A stretch of DNA of 64,000 nucleotides from Polaribacter sp. KT25b (GCF_900105145.1 NZ_LT629752.1:310001-374000), one strand, 5' to 3'; shown: positions 26,160 to 35,656, numbered from the stretch's first letter. Notes: generated by a model not told the origin, from the letters alone. Made by a program: numbers and translations.

Positions 26160-26714
26160 CTAAACTTTCATTATTTCTTTCTCTTTTATAGAGAATTTAT
26201 TATCAATATTTTTTACAAAAGTATCTGTTAATTGTTGCACTTCATCTTCTGCAATTTTTTTCATATCATCAGAAATATCAACTTTTTTGATATCATTATT
26301 AGCTTCTTTACGAGCATTTCTAATACCAACTTTAGCGTGTTCTGCTTCTGCTTTTGCTTGTTTTGCTAAGTTAATTCTTCGTTCTTCTGTTAATGGTGGT
26401 ACGTTTATCATAATAACATCACCATTATTCATTGGGTTAAAACCAAGATTAGCTAACATAATTGCTTTTTCTATAGTTTGTAACATATTTTTCTCCCAAG
26501 GTTGAATTGATAAAGTTCTTGGGTCTGGAGTACTAACGTTAGCAACTTGGCTTAATGGTGTTTGAGAACCATAATAATCTACCATTACAGTGCCTAGCAT
26601 TGCAGGTGTAGCTTTGCTAGCTCTAATAGAACGTAATTCTTTATCTAAATGATCAAGTGCATTATTCATTGCTTCTTTAGCAGCGTCTAATATAAATTCA
26701 ATTTCTTCGTTCAT
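26160..26714 (-). CDS. frr: ribosome recycling factor
   Basis: RRF splits the post-termination ribosome together with EF-G. The 184-residue protein has the usual length and signatures: LDKELRSIRASKATPAMLG, VDYYGSQTPLSQVANVSTPDPRTLSIQPW and RINLAKQAKAEAEHAKVGIRNARKEAN. It follows pyrH by 26 bases on the same strand, the standard bacterial pyrH-frr pair. Confidence 0.97.
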   Translation of the reverse strand: MNEEIEFILDAAKEAMNNALDHLDKELRSIRASKATPAMLGTVMVDYYGSQTPLSQVANVSTPDPRTLSIQPWEKNMLQTIEKAIMLANLGFNPMNNGDVIMINVPPLTEERRINLAKQAKAEAEHAKVGIRNARKEANNDIKKVDISDDMKKIAEDEVQQLTDTFVKNIDNKFSIKEKEIMKV

Positions 26715-26740
26715 CTTTTTAAATTTAAAGATTTTGCATG

Positions 26741-27448
26741 TTAATTGTCTACTATTGTACCTATTTTTTCTCCAGAAACTAATTTTATTAAGTTTCCTTT
26801 TTCATTCATATCAAAAATAATAATTGGCAATTTGTTTTCTTCACTTAAAGTAAAAGCTGTCATGTCCATTACTTTTAAACCTTTAGAAATTACATCTTTA
26901 AATGTAATTGTTTCAAATTTAATAGCATCTTTATTTTTTTCTGGATCGGTGTTGTAAACTCCATCAACTCTAGTTCCTTTTAAAATAGCATCAGCATTAA
27001 TTTCAATTGCTCTTAAAACAGCAGCTGTATCCGTGGTAAAATAAGGGTTTCCTGTTCCTGCACCAAAAATAACAACACGACCTTTTTCTAAATGTCTATT
27101 TGCTTTTCGTTTAATATAAGGTTCTGCAACTTCTTTAATTTCAAGAGCAGTTTGTAAACGAGTGTGCACATCTTCGTCTTCAAGAGCACTTTGTAAAGCT
27201 AGTCCGTTAATTACAGTTGCTAGCATTCCCATATGATCTCCTTGAACACGATCCATACCATTACTTGCACCTGCAACGCCTCTAAAAATATTTCCACCAC
27301 CAATAACAATGGCAACTTCAACACCTTTATCTACAACTTCTTTAATTTCTTTTGCGTATTCTGCAAGACGTTTAGGGTCTATACCATATTGTCTATCGCC
27401 CATTAAGGCTTCACCACTTAATTTTAAAAGAATTCTTTTGTATTGCAT
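26741..27448 (-). CDS. pyrH: UMP kinase
   Basis: This enzyme phosphorylates UMP to UDP in pyrimidine nucleotide synthesis and belongs to the amino-acid-kinase fold, not the adenylate-kinase fold. The 235-residue sequence starts [15 protein letters not shown] and has [29 protein letters not shown] and [12 protein letters not shown] as expected. It is the first gene of pyrH-frr. A -7 box TAATTTTG lies on the minus strand at 27500-27507. Confidence 0.97.
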   Translation of the reverse strand: MQYKRILLKLSGEALMGDRQYGIDPKRLAEYAKEIKEVVDKGVEVAIVIGGGNIFRGVAGASNGMDRVQGDHMGMLATVINGLALQSALEDEDVHTRLQTALEIKEVAEPYIKRKANRHLEKGRVVIFGAGTGNPYFTTDTAAVLRAIEINADAILKGTRVDGVYNTDPEKNKDAIKFETITFKDVISKGLKVMDMTAFTLSEENKLPIIIFDMNEKGNLIKLVSGEKIGTIVDN

Positions 27449-27499
27449 CTAGTTTATTGTTTGTAAATCCTTTTTTATTTGAAAAGAATTAAAGTTGTG

Positions 27500-27507
27500 C
27501 AAAATTA
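27500..27507 (-). promoter_or_regulatory. -7 box of the pyrH-frr promoter
   Basis: TAATTTTG on the minus strand matches TAnnTTTG exactly, 52 bases before the pyrH ATG. No clear TTG is seen at the -33 position. Confidence 0.4.
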
Positions 27508-27602
27508 CGGAATTTTTTTATTTTTTTTAAAGTCAGACTTATTGTTTTGATTTTTAATTTTTTAAATAAAATGAAAATGCTGAAATAGAACTATTTAAAC
27601 CT

Positions 27603-27632
27603 TTGTAGTATTCATAAAATTGATTAATTTTG
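27603..27632 (+). promoter_or_regulatory. tig promoter
   Basis: TTG at 27603-27605, a 19-base spacer and TAATTTTG at 27625-27632 match the Bacteroidota housekeeping consensus exactly. The box ends 34 bases before the tig ATG. Confidence 0.7.
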
Positions 27633-27666
27633 CACTCGATTTTTTAAGAACTAGACATAATAAGAA

Positions 27667-28986
27667 ATGAATATTACAAAAGAAAACGTAGACGCATTAA
27701 ATGCAGTTGTAAAAATTGATATCGTTGCAGAAGATTATCAAGCAAAAGTATCAGGACTTTTAGAGGATTATCGAAAAAAAGCGGATGTTCCTGGTTTTAG
27801 AAAAGGTCATGTGCCAATGGGAATGATTAAAAAGCAATATGGTAAATCTATAATGATAGATGAGGTTAATAAGCTTTTACAGACTTCTTTAAATAAGTAT
27901 TTGGGTGATGAAAAATTAGATATTTTAGGTAATCCTTTACCTAGAATGAAAGAAGACTTTAATTGGGATGCAGATACTTTTACTTTTGAATTTGAATTAG
28001 GTTTAGCTCCTGAATTTGATGTTGATTTAAGTGAGAAAAATAAAATACAACAATATAATATTGTTGCTACAGATGAATTAATAGAAGAAGAGGTTAAAAA
28101 TATTCAAATTCGTTATGGAAACGCTAATTCTTTAGATGATGCTGATGAGGATTCTAATTTATCAGGAACTTTCGTAAACGAAGAAAAAGAAATCAATAAA
28201 AAAGCTACTTTTTCTGTAAAAGAATTAAAAGGAGATAATAAGGCTAAATTTATTGGTGCTAAATTAGGTGATGTTGTTGAGTTAGGAACTAAAGGTTTAT
28301 TTGAAGATGATCATAGATTACAACATCTTTTAGATGTTTCTCATGATGAAATTCACGATTTAGAAATTACTGTTACATTTACTATCGACGATATTACAAA
28401 AACAGAACCTGCAGATTTAGATCAAGAATTGTTTGATAAATTATTTGCTGATGGAAGTGTTACGAATGTAACAGAATTGAAAGAAAAAATTAAAGAAGAT
28501 GCAGAAAAGCAATTTCTACAGCAAGGAGATCAACAGTTATTAAATGCTGTTACTGAGTATTTAGTTGAAAATACTAAATTTGATTTACCTGCAGATTTCT
28601 TAAAAAAATGGTTGCAAACTGCTGGTGAAAAACCATTAACAGCGGAAGAAGCGGCTGCAGAATATGAAAAATCTGAAAAAGGTTTACGTTATCAATTAAT
28701 CGAAGGTAAGATTATGAAAGATAACGATATCAAAATCGATTATAAAGAATTGATCGATTATGCAAAAGGATTTATCCGTTCGCAAATGGCTCAATTTGGT
28801 AATATGAATCCAGAAGAAAAAGAATTAGAAGATATTGCTGGTAGAGTTTTACAAAATCAAGAAGAAGCTCAAAAATTACAAGCACAATTAATTAGTAATA
28901 AATTATTAACTTTTTTTAAAGAGAAAATTAGCTTTAAAACTAAAGAAGTTTCTTACGAAGACTTTATTAAAGAAGTTTATAAGTAA
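27667..28986 (+). CDS. tig: trigger factor chaperone
   Basis: Trigger factor binds nascent chains at the ribosome exit. The 439-residue protein has the N-terminal ribosome-binding domain with the signature region VPGFRKGHVPMGMIKKQYG (the family's GFRxGxxP), a diverged middle domain and an extended helical C-terminal arm rich in Lys/Glu. The FKBP-like catalytic part is poorly conserved, as in other Bacteroidota. It has a consensus promoter at 27603-27632 and two terminators downstream. The adjacent clpP-clpX continues the common tig-clpP-clpX order. Confidence 0.93.
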   Translation: MNITKENVDALNAVVKIDIVAEDYQAKVSGLLEDYRKKADVPGFRKGHVPMGMIKKQYGKSIMIDEVNKLLQTSLNKYLGDEKLDILGNPLPRMKEDFNWDADTFTFEFELGLAPEFDVDLSEKNKIQQYNIVATDELIEEEVKNIQIRYGNANSLDDADEDSNLSGTFVNEEKEINKKATFSVKELKGDNKAKFIGAKLGDVVELGTKGLFEDDHRLQHLLDVSHDEIHDLEITVTFTIDDITKTEPADLDQELFDKLFADGSVTNVTELKEKIKEDAEKQFLQQGDQQLLNAVTEYLVENTKFDLPADFLKKWLQTAGEKPLTAEEAAAEYEKSEKGLRYQLIEGKIMKDNDIKIDYKELIDYAKGFIRSQMAQFGNMNPEEKELEDIAGRVLQNQEEAQKLQAQLISNKLLTFFKEKISFKTKEVSYEDFIKEVYK

Positions 28987-29003
28987 AAATTATTACGAGA
29001 AGC

Positions 29004-29047
29004 AAAGTAATCTCTTTGGTGTAAAAAAGAGATCACTTTTGTCATTT
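29004..29047 (+). terminator. tig terminator
   Basis: AAAGTAATCTCTTT and AAAGAGATCACTTT pair over 14 positions with one mismatch, followed by TTTTGTCATTTTTT. A second perfect hairpin follows at 29086-29117. Confidence 0.65.
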
Positions 29048-29085
29048 TTTTAATCGCAATGATCAATTTCTGAAAAGAATAAGCT

Positions 29086-29117
29086 AAAACCTGAATTTTT
29101 AAATTCAGGTTTTTTTA
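29086..29117 (+). terminator. second terminator between tig and clpP
   Basis: AAAACCTGAATTT pairs with AAATTCAGGTTTT and a T-run follows. It can act in both directions. Confidence 0.6.
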
Positions 29118-29189
29118 GCATTTGCATTAACAAAAAACTAATAAATAGTTTCTTATCTTTACAAATCAAAATATTAAAAATAATCACCA

Positions 29190-29849
29190 ATGGATTACGG
29201 AAAAGAGTTCGAAAAATATGCTACTAAACATCACGGAATTAGTAGTACTAGCTATACAAAAATTACAAGTAGTTTAACTCCTTACATTATGGAAGAACGT
29301 CAAATGAACATTACTCAAATGGATGTTTTTTCTCGTTTAATGATGGATAGAATTATCTTTTTAGGAACAGGAATTAACGATCAAGTTGCTAATATTATTC
29401 AAGCCCAATTATTGTTTTTAGAAAGTGTAGATGCAAACAAAGATATCTCAATTTACATTAATTCTCCTGGTGGAGGCGTTTATGCTGGTTTAGGAATTTA
29501 TGATACTATGCAATTTATTAAGCCAGATGTTGCAACAATTTGTACAGGAATGGCAGCTTCAATGGGTGCAGTTTTAATGTGTGCAGGTGCAAAAGGAAAA
29601 CGTTCTGCCTTACCACATTCTAGAGTTATGATTCATCAGCCCTTAGGCGGTGCTCAAGGGCAAGCTTCAGATATCGAAATTACTGCAAGAGAAATCTTGA
29701 AATTAAAAGATGAATTGTATCAAATTATTGCAAAACATTCTGGACAAACTATAGAAAAAGTTCATGATGATTCTGATAGAGATTATTGGATGAAAGCAGA
29801 AGAAGCTAAAGTTTATGGTATGATTGATGAAGTTTTAGTTAGAAAATAG
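29190..29849 (+). CDS. clpP: ATP-dependent Clp protease, proteolytic subunit
   Basis: ClpP forms the tetradecameric serine-protease barrel that degrades proteins fed by ClpX. The catalytic Ser is in [13 protein letters not shown], the His in [14 protein letters not shown] and the Asp in the following region. The 219 residues fit the family with an N-terminal propeptide. The start at 29190 ([16 protein letters not shown]) follows an AT-rich leader. clpX follows after 74 bases. Confidence 0.97.
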   Translation: MDYGKEFEKYATKHHGISSTSYTKITSSLTPYIMEERQMNITQMDVFSRLMMDRIIFLGTGINDQVANIIQAQLLFLESVDANKDISIYINSPGGGVYAGLGIYDTMQFIKPDVATICTGMAASMGAVLMCAGAKGKRSALPHSRVMIHQPLGGAQGQASDIEITAREILKLKDELYQIIAKHSGQTIEKVHDDSDRDYWMKAEEAKVYGMIDEVLVRK

Positions 29850-29923
29850 TAGTTGTTAGTTGTTGGTTAGTAGTTATTGGTTATTACCAAAAACGAATTA
29901 CCATAAACCATAAACCAAATTAA

Positions 29924-31159
29924 ATGTCGAAAGAAGAAAATTTAGAGTGTTCGTTTTGTGGACGAAAAAAAGCTGAAACAGATTTGCTAATTGCAGGTAT
30001 TGATGCTCATATTTGCGATAAATGTATAGAACAAGCGCATGGTATTGTATTAGAAGAAATATCTAATGTAAAATCGAGTGAATTATCAAAAGACTTAATT
30101 CTTAAAAAACCTTTAGAAATTAAGCAGTTTTTAGATCAATATATTATTGGTCAAGTAGAAACTAAAAGAGCAATGTCTGTAGCAGTTTATAACCACTACA
30201 AGCGTTTATTGCAAAAAGATACAGATGATGAAGTAGAGATAGAAAAATCTAACATCGTTTTGGTAGGAGAAACAGGAACAGGAAAAACATTGGTTGCAAG
30301 AACGATTGCTAAAATGTTAAATGTGCCATTTTCTATTGTAGACGCTACCGTTTTAACACAAGCAGGTTATGTTGGTGAAGATGTAGAAAGTATTTTAAGT
30401 AGACTTTTACAATCGGCAGATTACGATGTAGAAAAAGCAGAAAAAGGAATTGTTTTTATCGATGAAATTGATAAAATTGCCAGAAAAGGCGATAATCCAT
30501 CAATTACAAGAGATGTTTCAGGTGAAGGTGTTCAACAAGCTTTGTTAAAATTATTAGAAGGTTCTGTAGTAAATGTGCCACCAAAAGGAGGTAGAAAACA
30601 TCCAGAGCAAAAATTTATCGAAATAAATACCAAAGATATTTTATTTATTGCAGGTGGTGCTTTTTCAGGAATTGATAGAAAAATTAGCAAACGTTTAAAC
30701 AGACAAGCTGTTGGTTTTGGTGCTTCTTTAGAAGATGATAAAATTGATGAAGAAAATTTATTACAATATATAACGCCTTTAGATTTAAAATCTTTTGGAT
30801 TAATTCCAGAAATTATTGGGCGTTTACCTGTTTTAAGTTACATGAATCCTTTAGATGCAAAAACCTTAAGAGCAATTTTAACAGAACCAAAAAACTCTAT
30901 TATTAAGCAATATACAAAGTTGTTTTTGATGGATGAAGTAGAATTTACAATAGAAGAAGAAGCTTTAGATTATATTGTAGATAAAGCAATAGAATATAAA
31001 TTAGGAGCAAGAGGTTTACGTTCTTTATGCGAGGCAATTTTTACAGATGCAATGTTTGATTTACCAAGTTCTGATGATAAATTATTTAATGTAAATAAAG
31101 AATACGCAGAAACTAAATTAACAAATACTACGTTAAAAAAATTAAGAGCAGCTTCTTAA
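29924..31159 (+). CDS. clpX: ATP-dependent Clp protease ATP-binding subunit ClpX
   Basis: This AAA+ unfoldase delivers substrates to ClpP. The 411-residue sequence has the N-terminal zinc-binding domain (CSFCGRKK...HICDKCI), Walker A GETGTGKT, Walker B IVFIDEIDKIA, the pore loop GYVGEDVES and the arginine-finger region RDVSGEGVQQALLKLLEG, all as expected. It lies downstream of clpP on the same strand. The 74-base spacer is made of short TAGTTGTTGGTTA-like and CCATAAA repeats. A strong terminator lies at 31297-31341. Confidence 0.97.
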   Translation: MSKEENLECSFCGRKKAETDLLIAGIDAHICDKCIEQAHGIVLEEISNVKSSELSKDLILKKPLEIKQFLDQYIIGQVETKRAMSVAVYNHYKRLLQKDTDDEVEIEKSNIVLVGETGTGKTLVARTIAKMLNVPFSIVDATVLTQAGYVGEDVESILSRLLQSADYDVEKAEKGIVFIDEIDKIARKGDNPSITRDVSGEGVQQALLKLLEGSVVNVPPKGGRKHPEQKFIEINTKDILFIAGGAFSGIDRKISKRLNRQAVGFGASLEDDKIDEENLLQYITPLDLKSFGLIPEIIGRLPVLSYMNPLDAKTLRAILTEPKNSIIKQYTKLFLMDEVEFTIEEEALDYIVDKAIEYKLGARGLRSLCEAIFTDAMFDLPSSDDKLFNVNKEYAETKLTNTTLKKLRAAS

Positions 31160-31167
31160 GTTTTGTT

Positions 31168-31255
31168 GGGCGTTACCACAAGGGTCAGGCTTTCGCACTC
31201 GCTTTTTTTGTAAAAACAAAAAAGAGCTCAAACAATTGCTCAATCCTTAACGCGT
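31168..31255. repeat. REP-like palindromic intergenic element
   Basis: The segment is bounded by GCGTTA (31170-31175) and its inverse TAACGC (31248-31253), with an inner hairpin CTTTTTTTG/CAAAAAAG. It is GC-richer than its surroundings. From memory, similar GGGCGTTACC...CCTTAACGC segments recur many times between genes of marine Flavobacteriaceae. It is probably a dispersed repeat. Confidence 0.5.
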
Positions 31256-31296
31256 AGAGTAGATTAAAAAAGAAAGTTGTCTTTTTTTTAAACTTA

Positions 31297-31341
31297 GATA
31301 AACTTCAAAGGTTTTTAAAATCTTTGAAGTTTATCTTTTTT
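31297..31341 (+). terminator. clpX terminator
   Basis: A perfect 14-bp stem (GATAAACTTCAAAG with CTTTGAAGTTTATC) around an 11-base loop is followed by six T. Confidence 0.85.
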
Positions 31342-31364
31342 AGAATTATAAAACTACTAATTCT

Positions 31365-31372
31365 TATATTTG
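31365..31372 (+). promoter_or_regulatory. -7 box of the dnaG promoter
   Basis: TATATTTG matches TAnnTTTG exactly, 24 bases before the dnaG ATG. No clear -33 TTG is seen. Confidence 0.4.
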
Positions 31373-31396
31373 TTACCCCTTTGTTATATAAAATAA

Positions 31397-33400
31397 ATGA
31401 TTTCTAGAAGTACAATAGATCGAGTTTTTGAATCTGCCAGAGTAGAAGAGGTTATTGGTGAGTTTGTTCAGTTAAAAAAAGCAGGAAGTAATTTTAAAGG
31501 ATTAAGTCCGTTTACTGATGAAAAATCTCCTTCATTCATGGTGTCGCCAGTAAAACAAATCTGGAAAGATTTCTCTACCGGAAAAGGAGGGAACTCAGTT
31601 TCTTTTTTAATGGAACATGAACATTTTTCGTATCCAGAAGCATTAAAATGGTTAGCCAAAAAATACAATATAGAAATTGAAGAAACCGAGCAAACCGACG
31701 AACAAAAAGAGCAAACTAATGAAAGAGAAAGTATGTTTTTGGTATCTAATTTTGCCAAAGATTATTTTCATAATTTAATGCTCAATACAAACCAAGGTAA
31801 AGCAATTGGTTTGTCTTATTTTAAAGAGCGTGGTTTTACAGATGAAACAATTAAAAAATTTCAATTAGGATATTGTTTAGATGAATGGAGTAATTTTACA
31901 AATGCAGCTTTAGCAAAAGGATACGATCTAAAATATTTAGCATCAACAGGATTGACGATTGTTAAAGAACACAAACAATTTGATCGTTTTAAAGGACGAG
32001 TTTTGTTTCCTATTCAATCAATGTCTGGTCGTGTTTTAGGTTTTGGTGGTAGAATTTTAACTGCAGATAAAAAAGCAGCTAAATATTTAAATTCGCCAGA
32101 AAGTGATATTTACCATAAAAGTAAAATTTTATACGGAATTTATCAGGCAAAAAAAGAGATTGCCAAACAAGATAATTGTTTTTTAGTAGAAGGTTATACA
32201 GATGTTATTTCTTTTAATCAATCAGGAATTGAGAATGTTGTGGCGTCTTCTGGTACAGCATTAACATCAGATCAAATTAGATTAGTAAACAGATTAACAA
32301 AAAATATAACAGTACTTTTTGATGGTGATGCAGCAGGAATTAGAGCGTCAATTCGTGGAATAGATTTAATTCTAGAACAAGGAATGAACGTAAAAGTAGT
32401 TCAATTTCCAGATGGCGAAGATCCAGATAGTTTTGCAAAATCGCATACAAATACAGAATTAAAAGAATATTTAGAAACTTCTGCGCAAGATTTTATCAAT
32501 TTTAAAGTATCACTTTTATTAAAAGATTCTAATAATGATCCTATAAAAAAAGCATCAGTAATTAGAGACATTGTTACTAGTATTTCTAAAATTCCAGACG
32601 GAATTCAAAGAGAGGTTTATGTGCAAGAATGTTCTAGAATTATGGATATTTCTGAGCGTGTTTTGTTTAGTGAATTAGCACAATTATTAAAAAAAGAAAC
32701 AACTCAGAAGAAAAAACCAACTCCAAGTTACAACACTAATGTAGATCCCAATGAGCCTCCACCAGAATATTTTTATGAACAAGAACAGGCTTCGATGGCA
32801 CTTGTTAAAAAAGGGCCAGTTGCTTCTCAAAAAATAGATCAATTATCAATTCTTGAAAAAGAAATTATAAAAATTTTGTTATTATTTGGAAATGAAGAAG
32901 TAGGTTTTTCTGAAGAAGTTGTTACAACTGATGAAAGAGGAAGAGAAACATTTTCTAATAGAAAATACCAAAATTTAGTTTCCGCAGAAATTTATTTGCA
33001 TTTACAAGAAGATGAAATAGAATTTACAAATCCTCTTTTTCAAGAAATTTATACAGAAATGATTCATCAATTAAATCAATCTGAAAAATTAGAAATAGAT
33101 AAATTTGTAAATAATAAAAATATAGACATTTCAACTACAGTAACGTCTATTTTAATGGATGAAGAAAAATATCAATTAAGTAATTGGGGTAGAAAAAGTA
33201 TTGAGGTTAAATCTGCTTTAGAAGTATTACCAAAAGCGGTTTCTGATGTAATTTATAATTTGCGTAGAATTTTAATTGATAGATTAGTAAATAAATTTTT
33301 GGTTCAAGGAAAAGAATTTACGAATGAAGAAAAAGAAGAGATTATGAGCTATAATTCTTTAAGAATTCGACTTTCAGAAAAGCTTAAAAGAGTTGTTTAA
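31397..33400 (+). CDS. dnaG: DNA primase without zinc-ribbon cysteines
   Basis: DnaG makes RNA primers at the replication fork. The 667-residue protein has the N-terminal CHC2-like fold (residues about 1-95), the Toprim catalytic domain with FLVEGYTDVISFNQSG and VLFDGDAAGIRASIRG, and a C-terminal DnaB-binding region. The four zinc ligands of the usual CPFH...CFGCG are absent: the matching parts read GLSPFTDEKSPSF and WKDFSTGKGGN. The rest of the fold is intact and this seems typical for Flavobacteria, so the gene is probably functional. It stands as a single gene with its own -7 box. Confidence 0.95.
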   Translation: MISRSTIDRVFESARVEEVIGEFVQLKKAGSNFKGLSPFTDEKSPSFMVSPVKQIWKDFSTGKGGNSVSFLMEHEHFSYPEALKWLAKKYNIEIEETEQTDEQKEQTNERESMFLVSNFAKDYFHNLMLNTNQGKAIGLSYFKERGFTDETIKKFQLGYCLDEWSNFTNAALAKGYDLKYLASTGLTIVKEHKQFDRFKGRVLFPIQSMSGRVLGFGGRILTADKKAAKYLNSPESDIYHKSKILYGIYQAKKEIAKQDNCFLVEGYTDVISFNQSGIENVVASSGTALTSDQIRLVNRLTKNITVLFDGDAAGIRASIRGIDLILEQGMNVKVVQFPDGEDPDSFAKSHTNTELKEYLETSAQDFINFKVSLLLKDSNNDPIKKASVIRDIVTSISKIPDGIQREVYVQECSRIMDISERVLFSELAQLLKKETTQKKKPTPSYNTNVDPNEPPPEYFYEQEQASMALVKKGPVASQKIDQLSILEKEIIKILLLFGNEEVGFSEEVVTTDERGRETFSNRKYQNLVSAEIYLHLQEDEIEFTNPLFQEIYTEMIHQLNQSEKLEIDKFVNNKNIDISTTVTSILMDEEKYQLSNWGRKSIEVKSALEVLPKAVSDVIYNLRRILIDRLVNKFLVQGKEFTNEEKEEIMSYNSLRIRLSEKLKRVV

Positions 33401-33605
33401 TTGATTCTGTCTTAGTTTTCAAGTTTGGTAAATGTTAATTTATGGTTCTATAGAATTAGTAATATTTGTCTATTAGATTGTTGAATTGTAGTTAATTAGT
33501 GTTTGTTTTTAGAGTGAATATTTTATAAAAATAGACTATTATTAAAAGTAAAAAAAAAGGGGTTTTTCCTTAACGCAGTTAAATATAAGCAGAAAAAATA
33601 TTTTG

Positions 33606-33613
33606 TATATTTG
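33606..33613 (+). promoter_or_regulatory. -7 box upstream of the 43-residue gene
   Basis: TATATTTG matches TAnnTTTG exactly, 27 bases before the ATG at 33640, with TTTTG just before it. It gives a short transcript ending at the 33798-33834 hairpin. Confidence 0.45.
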
Positions 33614-33639
33614 TCGTAAGAAAAAGTAAAACATGTATT

Positions 33640-33771
33640 ATGAAAAAAATATTACAAATTTTAAAAATTGTCCAATTATTTATTCTTTTACCATTTGAAA
33701 TATCTAAAGGGTCTAAGAAAAGAACTCAGCAAAGAATTAAAAAAATAATGATTGCTGCAAACCTACTGTAA
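33640..33771 (+). CDS. orphan 43-residue small protein
   Basis: A complete ATG frame encodes a hydrophobic N-terminal half (MKKILQILKIVQLFILLPF) and a strongly basic C-terminal half (SKGSKKRTQQRIKKIM). That resembles a membrane-bound or membrane-active small protein; there is no cysteine. A perfect -7 box lies 27 bases upstream and a strong terminator follows within 30 bases, so this is an independent transcript of about 215 nt. It could equally be a small RNA with a chance frame. The lysine-rich tail is unlike random AT-rich sequence. No family recognised. Confidence 0.5.
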   Translation: MKKILQILKIVQLFILLPFEISKGSKKRTQQRIKKIMIAANLL

Positions 33772-33797
33772 CAAGTTTTTTAATAAAAAACTTAAGA

Positions 33798-33834
33798 AAC
33801 GCCTTAATTAATTATAATTAAGGCGTTTTTTTAT
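33798..33834 (+). terminator. terminator after the small gene
   Basis: AACGCCTTAATTA and TAATTAAGGCGTT form a perfect 13-bp stem with a 4-base loop, followed by seven T. Its reverse may also end nadE transcripts. Confidence 0.8.
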
Positions 33835-33848
33835 ACTTAAATATTAAT

Positions 33849-34637
33849 CTACATAAACTTTTTAGGAATCTCGCAAACAGGAATCGGCAACATTTTATGT
33901 TGATTTATTGTGTTTAAACGAGTGTAAATTTTGAGAACATCTTTTTCTCGTCCAGAAAAATCATCAGCAGTTTTACCTTTGTCTTCCATATGCATTGCCC
34001 ACTCTAATTCATCATAAGAAGCACCAATTTGATCTTCATCAGTTCTACTGTCACCAAATAAACCATCTGTAGGTTGTGCCTTTTGTATAGAGTTTGGCAC
34101 TTCTAAATATGCTGCTAATTTATAAACTTCCGATTTCATTAAATCTGCAATCGGACTTAAATCCACACCTCCATCACCATATTTTGTGTAAAAACCAACA
34201 CCAAAATCTTCAACTTTATTTCCTGTTCCTGCAACTAGTAAACCTTCTATACCAGCAAAATAATACAAAGTTGTCATTCGTAAACGAGCTCTAGTATTTG
34301 CTAAAGACAAATCTAATTTTGCAGAATTTTCAATACTTGGAACTGCATTTTTAAAATCTTCGAAAGTAGAAGTTAAATCTACTCTTGCTTCAGAAACATT
34401 AGAAAAACGTTTTTTTAATTGTGCAATATGTTCTTCTGCTCTAGAAACTTGACTTGCCGCTTGATGAATAGGCATTTCTACACATAAAGTAGGTAAACCT
34501 GTTTTTGCACATAAAGTAGAGGTAAGTGCAGAATCAATTCCGCCAGAAACACCAACTACAAACCCATTTACTTTTGCGTTTGTTGCATATTCTTTTAACC
34601 AATTTATAATATATTCTGCTACTTTTTCGGTATTCAT
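33849..34637 (-). CDS. nadE: NAD synthetase
   Basis: It makes NAD from nicotinate adenine dinucleotide, ATP and an ammonia source. The 262-residue protein has the ATP-pyrophosphatase P-loop VVGVSGGIDSALTSTL, then GTGNKVEDFGVGFYTKYGDGGVDLSPIADLMKSEV and PTDGLFGDSRTDEDQIG. It lacks the glutaminase domain, so it belongs to the ammonia-dependent type. It is divergent from gldB with 59 bases between, a neighbourhood I recall from other gliding Flavobacteria. Confidence 0.95.
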   Translation of the reverse strand: MNTEKVAEYIINWLKEYATNAKVNGFVVGVSGGIDSALTSTLCAKTGLPTLCVEMPIHQAASQVSRAEEHIAQLKKRFSNVSEARVDLTSTFEDFKNAVPSIENSAKLDLSLANTRARLRMTTLYYFAGIEGLLVAGTGNKVEDFGVGFYTKYGDGGVDLSPIADLMKSEVYKLAAYLEVPNSIQKAQPTDGLFGDSRTDEDQIGASYDELEWAMHMEDKGKTADDFSGREKDVLKIYTRLNTINQHKMLPIPVCEIPKKFM

Positions 34638-34696
34638 TGATAAACTATTTTAGTATTTTTATCGTTCTTAAATTGAATGACTAAGATACAAAGAAT

Positions 34697-35656
34697 ATGA
34701 GATTTTTTTTTACACTTTTAATGGTTTTATGCCTTTTTTTTTCTTGTTCTGATAAAAATTCTAACCAAATTGATGTTTCTAAGATAAATGTAGATTTTTC
34801 TGTAAATAGATATGATGTTGATTTTTACAATACTACAAATGAAAGTTTGCCAAAATTAAAGCAAAAATATCCCTATTTATTTCCACAAGAATTTACAGAT
34901 AGCATTGTTTTTGCAAAAATAAATAATAAAGACGAACAAGAATTATTTGCCGAAACTCAAAAAATATATAAAAACCTTTCATCCGAAGAAAAAGAATTAA
35001 CATCGCTTTTTAAATATGTAAAATATTACAATTCAGATTTTAAAGAGCCCAATGTTGTTACAATTTTATCGAATATAGATTATGATAGTAGGGTTATTTA
35101 TGCAGATAGTTTATTGCTTATTTCTTTGGATGTGTATCTTGGAGAAAATCACAAATTCTATGGAGACTATCCAAAGTATATTAAAGAAAATAATACAAAA
35201 AATCATATAATTGTTGATGTTGCTAATACTATAATTGATAAACAAGTAAATCTATCAAACAAAAGAGATTTTATTGCAAAAATGATTTTTGAAGGAAAAA
35301 AAATGTATTTACTTGATATGTATTTACCCTCAATTTCTGATAGAGAAAAAATAGGATATTCTCAAGATAAAATAAACTGGGCAACTAGAAACGAAGAACA
35401 AATTTGGATGTATTTTATAGATAAAAAATTGCTGTTTAGTACAGATACAAAACTTAATCAGCGATTTTTAGAAAACGCGCCTTTCTCAAAATTTTACATG
35501 GAACAAGATAATTTATCTCCAGGAAGAATTGGTGTTTGGTTAGGTTGGCAAATTGTAAGGTCTTACATGAAACATAATAATGTATCTTTGCAAGAATTAT
35601 TAAAAATAGACGAATCAGATTTATTTAATAAATCTAAATACAAACCTAAAAAGTAA
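34697..35656 (+). CDS. gldB: gliding motility lipoprotein GldB
   Basis: GldB is a lipoprotein needed for gliding motility and T9SS function in Flavobacteria. The 319-residue protein has a lipoprotein signal peptide ending CLFFSC|S, followed by VNRYDVDFY, KYPYLFP, a long helical domain and WLGWQIVRSYMKHN near the C-terminus, which I recognise from the family. Its stop overlaps the gldC start by one base (TAATG), so the two are translated together. Confidence 0.93.
   Translation: MRFFFTLLMVLCLFFSCSDKNSNQIDVSKINVDFSVNRYDVDFYNTTNESLPKLKQKYPYLFPQEFTDSIVFAKINNKDEQELFAETQKIYKNLSSEEKELTSLFKYVKYYNSDFKEPNVVTILSNIDYDSRVIYADSLLLISLDVYLGENHKFYGDYPKYIKENNTKNHIIVDVANTIIDKQVNLSNKRDFIAKMIFEGKKMYLLDMYLPSISDREKIGYSQDKINWATRNEEQIWMYFIDKKLLFSTDTKLNQRFLENAPFSKFYMEQDNLSPGRIGVWLGWQIVRSYMKHNNVSLQELLKIDESDLFNKSKYKPKK

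Noticed and set aside
29850..29923. Riboswitch or attenuator between clpP and clpX
   Set aside because: The spacer consists of short TTGTTAG- and CCATAAA-type simple repeats; no conserved riboswitch core is visible.
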